Assembly (NCBI RefSeq): GCF_000179775.1
Contig: NZ_AEEB01000017.1
Span: forward strand, 310,001 to 374,000
Source: Ahrensia sp. R2A130
Lineage (GTDB): Bacteria > Pseudomonadota > Alphaproteobacteria > Rhizobiales > Rhizobiaceae
DNA: 64,000 bases
Direction of reading: 5' to 3'
A model generated the notes under the pieces. That model was not told the DNA's origin. It ran no database searches and worked only from the letters and a program-made list of their open reading frames with translations. Both the position numbers and the translations under genes were made by a program. Within the stretch, counting starts at the first letter, position 1; each line of letters opens with the position of its first letter. Shown piece after piece: positions 33,761 through 42,370 of the stretch.

Positions 33761-35521
33761 CTACTTCTGTTCCTCGGCGAGCTTTGCTGCTTTTTCCTTT
33801 TCCAGCACCGCGTCGAGACCATTTTTCAGCTTGTCTGCGATACGCACTTCGGTGCCGTCCGGTGGGTCGAGCGCCAGCGCGTGTTGCCACTGGAATGTGG
33901 CTTCCAACTTGCGATTTGCGAGCCAGTAAGCATCACCCAGATGATCGTTGATCGTGGGGTCGCCGGGGCGCAATTCAACGGCGCGTTCCAGCTCTTTCAC
34001 CGCTTCGGGAATGCGGCCAAGGCGGTAGAATGCCCAACCGAGACTATCCACCATATACCCGTCATTGGGGCGCAGGCTGACCGCCTTGCGGATCATATCC
34101 AAGCCTTCCTGCAGGTTGATGTCCATGTCGATCCAGCTGTAACCGAGATAGTTCAGCACGCTGGGTTGATCGGGCTCCAACTCCAAAGCGCGCTTGAAGG
34201 CGGCCTCTGCAAGCGACCACTGTTTCGTGCGTTCGTAAGCGATGCCAAGGCGGTAAAACAGGTTCCAGTGAACGCGCTGCGGTTGTTCCAACTGCGCGAT
34301 ATAGCGGTTGTAGATCTTGATGGACTCGTCATATTTTTCGTGCCGCGCCATCACAGCACCATAGGAAAGGTGGGCGACCAGATCGTCCGGACCGCTTTCC
34401 AACAGCGCGTCGAGTTCCTTGCGGGCCACGTCTTTCTGGTCCAACTCATCAAGGTTCAACGCATATTCCAGCCGAGCGATGCGGTAATTGTGCGAGTTGG
34501 GGTCGATTTTCGAAAACAGCGCGTTGGCCTCTTTCAGGCGACTTTGCTTGTCCAGTAGTTCGGCCAGCTTCAGCGCGATATCGTCGTTCTGTGCGGACAA
34601 CACGCGGGCAAGTTGCACATAAATGAGCGCGAATTGCTCGCCGCCCTCACGATCCACCGCCATGCCGAGATTGAGGAATACTTCTGCCCCGCCGCGTTGG
34701 GCGGTGTTCAGTTCAAAGCCCGGCGTGCGGCCGTCTTTCGCCGCCTGCAACATGGATTCGTAAAGCGGGTCTTGCGGGTTGTCCTGCAAAGCGCTCGTCA
34801 GTATTGCGGTTGCCGCGTCTTTATTTTTGTTGCGGAAATGCGCCTGCGCCAGTGCCGCGACTGAGCGCATGTGGCTGCGCCGTGCAAACTGTCGACCGGC
34901 AGGGTTGGCCGTGGCTTTTTCCAGCCGCCCAACAGCTGCCGGCACGTCGCCAGCGGCCAGTGCGATCAACCCGCCATGATATTCCACGAAAAAGTTGAAC
35001 CAGCCTGGTCCAGAAAGCTCATCGACAGCTTCCAGGGCTTTTTCAGCGTTGCCGCGCCCGAACTCGACCCAGCCATCCACAAGCCCCGCAATCAGACGGT
35101 CGACAGGGCTGCGCCATTCGGATTCCAGCAGCCGTTCAGCTTGTTTCCAGCTTTTCTTACGCAGCGCTTCTACGGACAAGATAAGGCGCACAATTTCCGG
35201 CGCGTCGCCTGCTTTGACGATCTCGTCGCCCAACTCCACCCCTTCGGCAAAGTCGCCATTGGCGATGAAGTTCATAAAGCCCTGCAGCTTCAGGTCCGTG
35301 TTGTCAGGATCGAGCGCGATGGCCTTGCGATAAAACTCCACCGCCGCTGCCGTATCACGATCGGTCGTCGCGATGCGGGCTGCCAGATAATTCCCAGCCA
35401 GCGAGCGTCCGGCCTTTATCTCATCAACAGGCGCAGTTTCCGCAGCAGCCGGTCCGGCAAACCCGAGACCCGCCACAAGAGCCAGCGATGCAAAACCCGC
35501 ACGAGACACCAAATTTTTCAT
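33761..35521 (-). CDS. exported TPR-repeat protein
   Basis: A 586-aa protein with a signal peptide (LVSRAGFASLALVAGLGFAG, cleaved near AAA) and at least eight TPR-like repeats over most of its length, for example EFYRKAIALDPDNTDLKLQ at the N-terminal end and AEAAFKRALELEPDQPSVLN toward the C-terminus. The end is a charged helix, KEKAAKLAEEQK. Large periplasmic TPR proteins of Alphaproteobacteria serve as scaffolds for envelope complexes; the partner is unknown. The start at ATG 35521 is chosen because the signal peptide begins there; 58 upstream residues in frame look non-coding. ispE follows after 28 nt. Confidence 0.85.
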   Translation of the reverse strand: MKNLVSRAGFASLALVAGLGFAGPAAAETAPVDEIKAGRSLAGNYLAARIATTDRDTAAAVEFYRKAIALDPDNTDLKLQGFMNFIANGDFAEGVELGDEIVKAGDAPEIVRLILSVEALRKKSWKQAERLLESEWRSPVDRLIAGLVDGWVEFGRGNAEKALEAVDELSGPGWFNFFVEYHGGLIALAAGDVPAAVGRLEKATANPAGRQFARRSHMRSVAALAQAHFRNKNKDAATAILTSALQDNPQDPLYESMLQAAKDGRTPGFELNTAQRGGAEVFLNLGMAVDREGGEQFALIYVQLARVLSAQNDDIALKLAELLDKQSRLKEANALFSKIDPNSHNYRIARLEYALNLDELDQKDVARKELDALLESGPDDLVAHLSYGAVMARHEKYDESIKIYNRYIAQLEQPQRVHWNLFYRLGIAYERTKQWSLAEAAFKRALELEPDQPSVLNYLGYSWIDMDINLQEGLDMIRKAVSLRPNDGYMVDSLGWAFYRLGRIPEAVKELERAVELRPGDPTINDHLGDAYWLANRKLEATFQWQHALALDPPDGTEVRIADKLKNGLDAVLEKEKAAKLAEEQK

Positions 35522-35934
35522 AAACGAAAACCCACCAAAAGCTCGAGCCCAAATCACCCGAAGATGTGAGCCATCATGGCGCAAACCATGGCGCTTTTGG
35601 GGGCGGGGGTCTAGCTTGTTGACACGTATTGGTGAAGCCATGACTGGCGTTTGGACGTACAACGTCCCTATCACGCAGAATGCGTTTGAAGTCATCCTCG
35701 CGTAGCTTCATTGAAACATATGCACTTGCGATTACCCCAATCTGCCGTTCTTGCGACCGGGTTCTGACAACAAGGTGGGTTTTGACTTTGCCAAGTCCCA
35801 GCCTAAAAGATTGATGCAATCCCCATTCGCAGGGGTCTGACATCGAATTCTTTTGACAAATGTCCTTACAGGATAGGTAAGAGATATTTTGAAGCCCTGC
35901 GTTTGTACGGGTCAGCTTAAGCGAACCGACTTCC
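35522..35934. other. 413 nt divergent intergenic region
   Basis: This lies between the TPR gene (minus) and the HWE kinase gene (plus). A -35-like TTGACA at 35853-35858 precedes the kinase, but no good -10 sits at the proper distance. CCCC/GGGG arms at 35821-35824 and 35832-35835 could form a small hairpin. A 15 nt palindrome is listed separately. The open frames here show no coding character. Confidence 0.5.
35653..35667 (+). promoter_or_regulatory. 15 nt palindrome GGACGT-ACA-ACGTCC
   Basis: A perfect inverted repeat of 6 nt arms with a 3 nt centre, 132 nt upstream of the TPR gene start and about 270 nt upstream of the kinase gene. It is a plausible binding site for a dimeric regulator; I cannot assign one. 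Confidence 0.35.
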
Positions 35935-37032
35935 ATGACAACGCCTTCCAATCACATGACTGAAGAGATCGCGCGCATGCAGGAGGAACTGCTGGCAAAT
36001 GCGGAAAAGCGCCGGTCGGACTCCAATATAGCACGCGCACAATCCCGACGTATCCATGTGTTGGAATCGATGATGGAGACGGTGCCTGTCGGTGTGGTTC
36101 TTGCCGATGCTGATGGGCAGATCATTTACGGTAACAAGCATGTGGAAACCATGGTCCGGCATCCGATCCTGTTTTCCGATGATGTTGATTCGTATGGCGA
36201 ATGGATTGCATATCACGCTGATGGGAGACGGGTAGAAAGTCATGATTTTCCCCTGTCGAGAGTATTGCGCGAGCGCGATCCTCGCTCTGAACTCGATGTC
36301 CATTATCAGCGCGGCGATGGAAGTCGTTTCTGGATGCGAATTATTGGCGAGCCGATTCTTGATTCGGAAAATGAATTGCTGGGAGCGACAGTAGCGCTGA
36401 TCGATATTGATGAAGAATTGCGTTTACAGAATGCACAGCGGGTTTTGATCGCCGAACTCAACCACCGTGTTAAAAACGCATTCTCTGTAGTAAAGTCGAT
36501 TGTCAGTCAGTCGCTTCGTAAGGTTAGCGTAGATAGTGGCCTTCGCGACACGGTGAATAGGCGGCTAGATGCCTATGCGAGCGCCCACTCCAAACTGATT
36601 GGTTCGTCATGGGAAACAGCGCCTTTGAAGGATGTGGCGCTAGAAGTTCTCGGGCCCATCGGCGGGGATCAGGTCAAGCTGGAAGGGCCGGTTATTGAAC
36701 TCCCCTCCCGGCAGGCTCTTGCATTCTCAATGGCGTTTTACGAGCTAGCGACCAACGCACTCAAATATGGTTCGCTTTCCGAACTGGAAGGCCGCGTCGA
36801 TCTGTTTTGGAACCTAACTGACAACACGGAACTTTCTCAATTAGAAATCTGCTGGATCGAGCGTGGCGGACCAGTTCCGTCTGAACCCAGCGATAAGGGC
36901 TTCGGCTCATTTATAACCGGAAGGGCACTAGAGGCAGAAACGAGCGGTCGTGTGACCAGCGAGTTTCTACCCACCGGATATGAATGGAAGCTGCGAATGC
37001 CAATACAAAAGGAAGAGATAAAAAACACATGA
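35935..37032 (+). CDS. PAS-domain HWE-type sensor histidine kinase
   Basis: A 365-aa soluble kinase. A short N-terminal coiled coil is followed by a PAS domain at about residues 43-155 (SMMETVPVGVVLADADGQI). The kinase core has the phosphoacceptor His-177 in IAELNHRVKNAF, the N-box YELATNALKYGSLS, the WIE triplet typical of the HWE family in EICWIERGG, and GFGSFITGRALEAETSGR. No membrane segment is seen, so it senses a cytoplasmic signal or works in a larger network. The response regulator overlaps by four bases. HWE kinases often feed the general stress response in this group. Confidence 0.9.
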   Translation: MTTPSNHMTEEIARMQEELLANAEKRRSDSNIARAQSRRIHVLESMMETVPVGVVLADADGQIIYGNKHVETMVRHPILFSDDVDSYGEWIAYHADGRRVESHDFPLSRVLRERDPRSELDVHYQRGDGSRFWMRIIGEPILDSENELLGATVALIDIDEELRLQNAQRVLIAELNHRVKNAFSVVKSIVSQSLRKVSVDSGLRDTVNRRLDAYASAHSKLIGSSWETAPLKDVALEVLGPIGGDQVKLEGPVIELPSRQALAFSMAFYELATNALKYGSLSELEGRVDLFWNLTDNTELSQLEICWIERGGPVPSEPSDKGFGSFITGRALEAETSGRVTSEFLPTGYEWKLRMPIQKEEIKNT

Positions 37033-37400
37033 CTGACAAACCGCAACGCATATTCATTGTCGAAGACGAAGTGATGCTCGCTTTCGAAATGTCGGATACT
37101 CTTGAGGATCTGGGATTTGAGGTCGTTGGCCCGAGTATCCATTTGGAAGAAGCAAAGACAGTGGCAGAAAACGAAGACATTGATGTCGCAATTCTTGATG
37201 TGAATCTTGGTGGTAACAAAACCTCGAAGCCGATTGCCGATACATTGCGGGAGCGTGGCATCCCGTTCGCATTTGTGACCGCATATGACCGTGATCAGAT
37301 TAACTTCGACACGACCAACGAAAGAGTTGTCAAGAAACCGGTTTCTACTGCAAAATTGCTTTCAGTTTTGCGATCAGCATTCTCCGAAAGAGAAAGCTAG
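37029..37400 (+). CDS. single-domain response regulator
   Basis: A 123-aa receiver domain without an output domain. The acidic pocket is Glu-12/Asp-13, the phosphoacceptor Asp-57 in VAILDVNLGG, Thr-84 in PFAFVTAYD and Lys-103 in VKKP. The PFAFVTAYD stretch resembles the FATGUY-type receivers of Alphaproteobacteria but does not fully match. It may act as a phosphate sink or relay for the HWE kinase with which it shares an ATGA overlap. I use ATG 37029; an in-frame start at 36984 would lie within the kinase gene. Confidence 0.9.
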   Translation: MTDKPQRIFIVEDEVMLAFEMSDTLEDLGFEVVGPSIHLEEAKTVAENEDIDVAILDVNLGGNKTSKPIADTLRERGIPFAFVTAYDRDQINFDTTNERVVKKPVSTAKLLSVLRSAFSERES

Positions 37401-37433
37401 GAACGTGAGGATCACCAGCCCGACGTTCTCGCC

Positions 37434-38450
37434 TCAACTCACCCGCGCAATACAAAAATCAACCACATCCAACAGCGCGCTCTTGTGCTCACCCGCTGGT
37501 AGCGGAGCCAGCGCATCGCGGGCCATTTCGCCGTAGTGGCGGGCGCGGGCGACTGTGTCGTCTATGGCACCGTGCTTTTTCAGCAGCACCATGGCGTCAT
37601 CCAGCGCGCCTTCGCCTGCATTGTCGGCTTCCATGTTGGTGCGCCAGAAGTCGCGTTCTTCGTCTGAACCGCGACGGTAGGCCAGCAGCACGGGCAGGGT
37701 GATTTTGCCTTCGTGAAAATCATCCCCGACGTTTTTGCCGAGGTCCGCTTTCGAGCCGCCATAGTCCAGCGCATCGTCCACCAGCTGGAACGCGAGGCCG
37801 AGATTGAGGCCGTAGCTGCGGAGCGCATCGCGGGCGGGTTTGCCAGCATCCGCCAAAATGGGGCCAACCTCGCAGGCGGCAGAAAACAGCGCCGCCGTCT
37901 TGCCGCGGATCACGGCCATGTAATCGTCTTCGGTCGTTTCCATGCTTTGTGCTGCGGAAAGCTGCATCACTTCGCCTTCGGCGATGACCATCGACGCGGT
38001 GGACAACACGTCGAGCGCTTCCATCGAGCCGGCATCCACCATCATGCGGAACGCCTGACCGAGTAGAAAATCGCCCACCAAAACGCTGGCCTGATTGCCC
38101 CACACCATGCGCGCGCTTTGCTTGCCGCGCCGCATATCGCTTTCGTCCACCACATCATCATGCAGCAGCGTAGCCGTGTGCATGAACTCGACGGATGCGG
38201 CCAGCGTGACGTGATGGTCGCCGGTGTAGCCCAGCATTCGCGCGGCGGAGAGCGTGAGCATCGGGCGCAGGCGCTTGCCGCCGCTGTCGATCAAATGCTT
38301 GGCGACCTCGGGGATCATTTCGACGTCCGAACCGCATTTCGACAGAATGAGCGTGTTCACCGCTGCCATATCATCGGCGGTAAGGCGCAACAGCGGATCG
38401 ATCCCGGCTTTTGCGGTTTTGGCACTGGCCAGTTCTACGACGACGCCCAT
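37434..38450 (-). CDS. ispB: long-chain polyprenyl diphosphate synthase
   Basis: Trans-prenyltransferase that builds the side chain of ubiquinone from isopentenyl diphosphate. The 338-aa enzyme has the first Asp-rich motif DDVVD at 98-102 (in LLHDDVVDESDMRRGK), GGKRLRPML for the N-terminal phosphate contacts, and the second motif DDALD at 225-229. The residues before the first motif are small, as in long-chain (C40-C50) synthases; the exact length, octaprenyl or decaprenyl, is inference. UbiA, its downstream partner, is at 46612-47574. Confidence 0.9.
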   Translation of the reverse strand: MGVVVELASAKTAKAGIDPLLRLTADDMAAVNTLILSKCGSDVEMIPEVAKHLIDSGGKRLRPMLTLSAARMLGYTGDHHVTLAASVEFMHTATLLHDDVVDESDMRRGKQSARMVWGNQASVLVGDFLLGQAFRMMVDAGSMEALDVLSTASMVIAEGEVMQLSAAQSMETTEDDYMAVIRGKTAALFSAACEVGPILADAGKPARDALRSYGLNLGLAFQLVDDALDYGGSKADLGKNVGDDFHEGKITLPVLLAYRRGSDEERDFWRTNMEADNAGEGALDDAMVLLKKHGAIDDTVARARHYGEMARDALAPLPAGEHKSALLDVVDFCIARVS

Positions 38451-38578
38451 GGTGGTGTTCCTGCAATTCGTTTTCTAACAGCGAGGTAAGGCGGTGACGG
38501 CCCACCCGCAAGCCCGCCGCTGGTCGCATCCCTGTGAGATGGGTGGACAACAGGTCTTGTCCAGTCGATGAAGCGCGC

Positions 38579-38821
38579 ATGGAAGAACTGCTTCGCACCA
38601 ACAATCCGGTTTCCGTATCCTTCGCGCAATCGCTGCTGCAGGAGGCCGATATCGTGCACTTCGTGGCCGACGAGCACATGAGCATCGTCGATGGTTCGCT
38701 CGGCATTTTGCCCCGCCGCATAATGGTCGATGGCGAAAAGCTGATGCAGGCGCGGCGGTTGATGGAAGAGGCGGGACTGGGCGTAGAACTTCCTGCCAAG
38801 CTGGTCCGTCCCGTCGATTGA
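38579..38821 (+). CDS. DUF2007 domain protein
   Basis: A small 80-aa cytoplasmic protein of the DUF2007 (putative signal-transducing) family: MEELLRTNNPVSVSFAQSLL, then ADIVHFVADEHMSIVDGSLGI and PRRIMVDGEKLMQARRLMEE. DUF2007 units are often fused to other domains; this one stands alone. ATG 38579 is chosen; an in-frame start 15 codons earlier lacks conservation. It is divergent from the polyprenyl synthase gene and starts a run of plus-strand genes that continues to 45198. Confidence 0.85.
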   Translation: MEELLRTNNPVSVSFAQSLLQEADIVHFVADEHMSIVDGSLGILPRRIMVDGEKLMQARRLMEEAGLGVELPAKLVRPVD

Positions 38822-38834
38822 GCGCTGCGGTAAT

Positions 38835-39596
38835 GTGACAGATATCAAGCCGGAAATCACAGAAGACGGCTTTCTCGACAACGCCTTTGCCGTTCTCCAA
38901 CCGAGAAAAGGTGCCCACCGCGCCGGTCTCGATGCTGTTCTTTTGGCCGCTTGCGTTTCAGCAAGTGAAACGGGGGCCGTCGCTGACCTCGGCGCAGGCA
39001 CCGGAGTTGCCGGCATGGCCGTCGCCCAGCGTTGCGCTGAAGTGCAGGTGGAGATGTTCGAGAACGATCCAGCTAGTGTCACTCTTTTGCGCCGAACGGT
39101 AGCATTGCCGCGCAACACGCATTTGGCAGGTCGGTTAATCGTGACGGAAGCGGATGTAGTCGCGTTGGACGGAGCACGGTTTTCCCACGTCATCGCAAAC
39201 CCGCCCTACAACGCAAGCGGTCGGCAGGCATCGCCACACGCCCGCCGCGCCGCCGCGCACATGGCGACGGATGGGTTGTTGAAAAATTGGGTCGAGGCTG
39301 CGGCGCGAATTTGTCTGCCGAACAGTCGGCTGACGATGATTCTCCGGCCGGACAATTTGGATGACATACGACAAGCGATGACTGGAAAGTTCGGGGAGAG
39401 CTTCGTGCTGCCGATAGCGGCAAAAAACGAAAGCGCCCCGATCCGCATTCTCATCACCGCCCGATTAGGAGCGGAAGACGGCGAGCGCGAATTGCCGCTA
39501 TTGGTTTTGCACAAGCCGGATGGCGCCTTCACCGATCCTGTCGAAGATATTTTGCGCGGCAGAAAAGGCATCGATCTTCTGGGAATGTCGGGTTGA
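38835..39596 (+). CDS. SAM-dependent methyltransferase, TrmN6/YfiC-like
   Basis: A 253-aa class I methyltransferase of the family that methylates N6 of adenine-37 in tRNA-Val. The SAM-binding loop is VADLGAGTGVAGMAVAQRC and the catalytic motif is HVIANPPYNASGRQ, the NPPY typical of N6-adenine enzymes. The N-terminal DGFLDNAFAVLQPRKGAHRAG split around the QP motif matches the family. It starts at GTG 38835, 14 nt after the DUF2007 stop codon. The precise tRNA target is inferred from the family. Confidence 0.82.
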   Translation: MTDIKPEITEDGFLDNAFAVLQPRKGAHRAGLDAVLLAACVSASETGAVADLGAGTGVAGMAVAQRCAEVQVEMFENDPASVTLLRRTVALPRNTHLAGRLIVTEADVVALDGARFSHVIANPPYNASGRQASPHARRAAAHMATDGLLKNWVEAAARICLPNSRLTMILRPDNLDDIRQAMTGKFGESFVLPIAAKNESAPIRILITARLGAEDGERELPLLVLHKPDGAFTDPVEDILRGRKGIDLLGMSG

Positions 39597-39666
39597 ATTT
39601 CGGCAAAAGCGTCTCCATTTCCTGAAAAGACGCATTATTTGCCGAGAATTTTCAGGATACTCTAAT

Positions 39667-40551
39667 TTGCCCAAACTTTCCAAGCTGTTACCCGCCAAAT
39701 TACGTTCAAAAATGGGCATGGATGCCGCCATCATTCCCGTTGTTCGGCTGGAAGGGGCGATCATGTCCGGCGGTTCGGCGCTGCGCCAGAACCTCAATCT
39801 CGCCGGTTGTGCCAGCCGTTTGAAACGCGCTTTCGAAATGAAAGAAGCGCCCTGCGTCGCCATTATCGTCAATTCACCCGGCGGGTCGCCCGTACAGTCA
39901 CGACTGATTTACCAACGAATTCGGGATCTTGCGACCGAGCATGACAAGAAGGTCCACGTTTTCGTAGAAGACGCCGCAGCCTCCGGTGGTTACATGATCG
40001 CCTGCGCGGGTGACCAGATCACCGCAGACCCATCCAGCATCATCGGGTCAATCGGAGTGGTATCATCGGGCTTCGGTTTCGTGGGGGCCATCAACAAATT
40101 AGGCGTAGAGCGCCGGGTTCATACAGCAGGTTTGAACAAGTCAGTTCTCGATCCATTCCTTCCCGAAAAAGCGCAAGACATCAAACGCTTGAAAGAACTT
40201 CAGTTGGAGATCCACGGTGTGTTCATCGACCTCGTAAAAGCCTCGCGAAGCGACAAACTGGTCGAAGATAAGTCCATGTTCACCGGCATGTTTTGGACAG
40301 CAGGACCAGCAAAAGACATGGGTTTGATTGATGGCATCGGCGACTTGCGCGGCACGCTGCGTGGATTTTACGGTGAGAAAACAAAGCTCAAGCTGGTAGA
40401 AGCCAAAAAGGGGCTGCTTGGTCGTTCTGCCAGTATGGGAATTTCCGGCTTGGGCATTCCGGTAATGGACGCTAATCTAGGCCATCAAATCGCCGATGGG
40501 CTGCTGTCCACCGCAGAAGAGCGCGCGCTTTGGGGCCGCATTGGCTTGTAA
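39667..40551 (+). CDS. S49 family serine peptidase, SppA/SohB-like
   Basis: A 294-aa peptidase with the S49 Ser-Lys dyad: Ser-106 in EDAAASGGYMIACAGD and Lys-158 in LNKSVLDPFLPEKAQD, plus IIVNSPGGSP at about residues 66-75. I see no clear signal peptide or transmembrane helix at the N-terminus, so it may act in the cytoplasm or as a peripheral membrane protein. The likely start is TTG 39667, with AGGA 9 nt upstream; ATGs at 39712 and 39718 are in frame but would remove conserved residues. In rhizobia this gene sits with DUF2007 and TrmN6-like genes. Confidence 0.85.
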   Translation: MPKLSKLLPAKLRSKMGMDAAIIPVVRLEGAIMSGGSALRQNLNLAGCASRLKRAFEMKEAPCVAIIVNSPGGSPVQSRLIYQRIRDLATEHDKKVHVFVEDAAASGGYMIACAGDQITADPSSIIGSIGVVSSGFGFVGAINKLGVERRVHTAGLNKSVLDPFLPEKAQDIKRLKELQLEIHGVFIDLVKASRSDKLVEDKSMFTGMFWTAGPAKDMGLIDGIGDLRGTLRGFYGEKTKLKLVEAKKGLLGRSASMGISGLGIPVMDANLGHQIADGLLSTAEERALWGRIGL

Positions 40552-40578
40552 CCAAATGAGAATTTCGGAAGGGCAGTC

Positions 40579-40773
40579 ATGATCCAGTTCGTTGCCGCAG
40601 CAGCCGTCGGGGCTGTAGGTCTCTACGCGTGGAAAGAACTGCGCCGTCATTTGACCAAGCTGGAAGAAGAAGAGGCCGCGCAGGTCCGCGCTGAAAAACT
40701 GCGCGAAACCAAAGACGCACCAGCCCTCGAACTCGACCCAAAAACCGGGAAATATCGCATTCGTGATCGCTAA
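40579..40773 (+). CDS. small membrane-anchored protein
   Basis: A 64-aa protein with one N-terminal helix (QFVAAAAVGAVGLYAWKEL), a charged helix (LTKLEEEEAAQVRAEKLRE) and a short tail ending KTGKYRIRDR. It follows the S49 peptidase gene by 27 nt, with GGAAGGG about 6 nt before its ATG. No domain is recognised, but similar short proteins with a LELDPKTGKYR-like ending occur near S49 genes in rhizobia, as far as I recall. Confidence 0.75.
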   Translation: MIQFVAAAAVGAVGLYAWKELRRHLTKLEEEEAAQVRAEKLRETKDAPALELDPKTGKYRIRDR

Positions 40774-40837
40774 ATCAGATGCGGTTCTGACTGCGCTGAG
40801 CTAGCCTCTCGCCTGACAGCAACGGAAATTACCCAAC

Positions 40838-41350
40838 ATGAACAAGATGATGCCCGGCACGCCTATGCCGATGATCGAAGTCGACACGCTGTCCGGCGGC
40901 AAGATGCAGCTCGGCGGTAAGGGTTGGAAATTCATCGTCGTCTATCGCGGTGCGCATTGCCCGAAATGCAAAGACTACCTCGCCAAACTCGAAGTTTTGC
41001 GCGCAGCCTATGCCGCAGATGGCATTGAAATTCTTGTGCTTTCTGCCGATAGCGCGGACCGCGCCCGCCCGTTCATCGAAGACTCGGAGTGGACCGCCGA
41101 AGTCGGCGTCGACCTTTCCATCCCGCAGATGGTGGAACTCGGCCTCTACATCTCGCAGCCCCGCGACGAGCAGGAAGCGCCACGACCCTTCGCCGAACCA
41201 GCGCACTATGTGGTCAACGATGATGGCCTCGTTCACATGCTCGATATGTCGAACGTGCCTTTCATGCGCCCTGACCCGGAAGCGCTTCTGGCAGGCATTC
41301 GCTTCCACCGCGAGAAGGGTTTTCCCATCCGCGGAAGACTGGAAGCCTAA
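40838..41350 (+). CDS. AhpC/TSA-family thioredoxin-fold protein
   Basis: A 170-aa thioredoxin-fold protein with a CxxC pair, Cys-41 and Cys-44 in YRGAHCPKCKDYL, in place of the single peroxidatic cysteine motif of classical peroxiredoxins. It resembles peroxiredoxin-like proteins that begin PGTPMPMIEVDTL. No signal peptide is seen, so it should act in the cytoplasm. Peroxide or thiol reduction is inferred from the fold only. It lies between the small membrane protein and glyQ with about 65 nt on each side. Confidence 0.8.
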   Translation: MNKMMPGTPMPMIEVDTLSGGKMQLGGKGWKFIVVYRGAHCPKCKDYLAKLEVLRAAYAADGIEILVLSADSADRARPFIEDSEWTAEVGVDLSIPQMVELGLYISQPRDEQEAPRPFAEPAHYVVNDDGLVHMLDMSNVPFMRPDPEALLAGIRFHREKGFPIRGRLEA

Positions 41351-41419
41351 CGCACCCAACCTTGATTCTGCGGGCGTTGGGTGGCATCGCAACGGCACGT
41401 TCTCCAGCCGGTTGAAACA

Positions 41420-42370
41420 ATGTCCACTCACGACCCGAAAACTTCCTTTCAGGGCCTGATCCTGACGCTCCATGACTATTGGGCGAAGCACGGCTGTGTA
41501 ATTTTGCAGCCCTTCGATATGGAAGTCGGCGCTGGCACATTTCACCCGGCAACGACCCTGCGCGCGCTCGGCCCGAAGCCTTGGAAAGCAGCCTACGTGC
41601 AGCCCAGCCGTCGCCCCACCGATGGCCGCTACGGCGAAAACCCGAACCGCTTGCAGCATTACTATCAGTACCAGGTGCTGCTTAAGCCCAGCCCGCCGAA
41701 CTTGCAGGAGCTTTATCTCGGCTCGCTCGCCGCCATAGGCATCGACCCGCTGCTGCACGATATTCGCTTCGTGGAAGATGACTGGGAAAGCCCGACGCTT
41801 GGCGCGTGGGGCCTCGGTTGGGAGGTCTGGTGCGATGGCATGGAAGTCTCGCAGTTCACTTATTTTCAGCAGATTTGTGGCCAGGAATGTTCCCCCGTCG
41901 CGGGAGAGCTGACATATGGCCTCGAACGTCTCGCCATGTATGTGCAGAACGTCGATGATGTTTACGACCTGAATTTCAACGGCGGGGAGGGCGAAGAGCG
42001 CGTGTCCTACGGCGAAATTTTCCAGCAGACCGAACGCGAATACAGCCGCTGGAATTTCGATGTCGCCGACACCGAAACTCTACTGCGCCATTTCGAAGAT
42101 GCCGAAAAAGAGTGCCGCAACATTCTGGCCGCCGATCCCGTCGACCCGAAGAAAGGCCGCGCCATCGTGATGGCCCACCCCGCCTACGACCAGTGCATCA
42201 AAGCCAGCCACGTCTTCAACTTGCTCGACGCCCGCGGCGTGATTTCTGTCACCGAACGCCAGAACTACATCGGTCGCGTGCGCGATCTTTCCAAAGCCTG
42301 CGGCGAGGCGTTTCTCGCAACCGAAGCCGGTGGCGGAAATCCGGATGCCTCTGAAGTGGAGGCAGCGTAA
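41420..42370 (+). CDS. glyQ: glycine--tRNA ligase alpha subunit
   Basis: Alpha subunit of bacterial alpha2beta2 glycyl-tRNA synthetase; it holds the ATP and glycine sites. The 316-aa protein begins [20 protein letters not shown] and has the class II motifs [37 protein letters not shown], and [20 protein letters not shown] in order. ATG 41420 is chosen, since the family begins at this point. Its TAA overlaps the glyS ATG by one base. Confidence 0.95.
   Translation: MSTHDPKTSFQGLILTLHDYWAKHGCVILQPFDMEVGAGTFHPATTLRALGPKPWKAAYVQPSRRPTDGRYGENPNRLQHYYQYQVLLKPSPPNLQELYLGSLAAIGIDPLLHDIRFVEDDWESPTLGAWGLGWEVWCDGMEVSQFTYFQQICGQECSPVAGELTYGLERLAMYVQNVDDVYDLNFNGGEGEERVSYGEIFQQTEREYSRWNFDVADTETLLRHFEDAEKECRNILAADPVDPKKGRAIVMAHPAYDQCIKASHVFNLLDARGVISVTERQNYIGRVRDLSKACGEAFLATEAGGGNPDASEVEAA

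Noticed and set aside
33683..34558. A 291-codon plus-strand frame opposite the TPR gene and the start of ispE
   Set aside because: Long antisense frame caused by codon bias; TPR repeats on the other strand are convincing.
35574..35951. 125-codon minus-strand frame upstream of the TPR gene
   Set aside because: No ribosome-binding site and no conserved-looking sequence; it also overlaps the start of the kinase gene.
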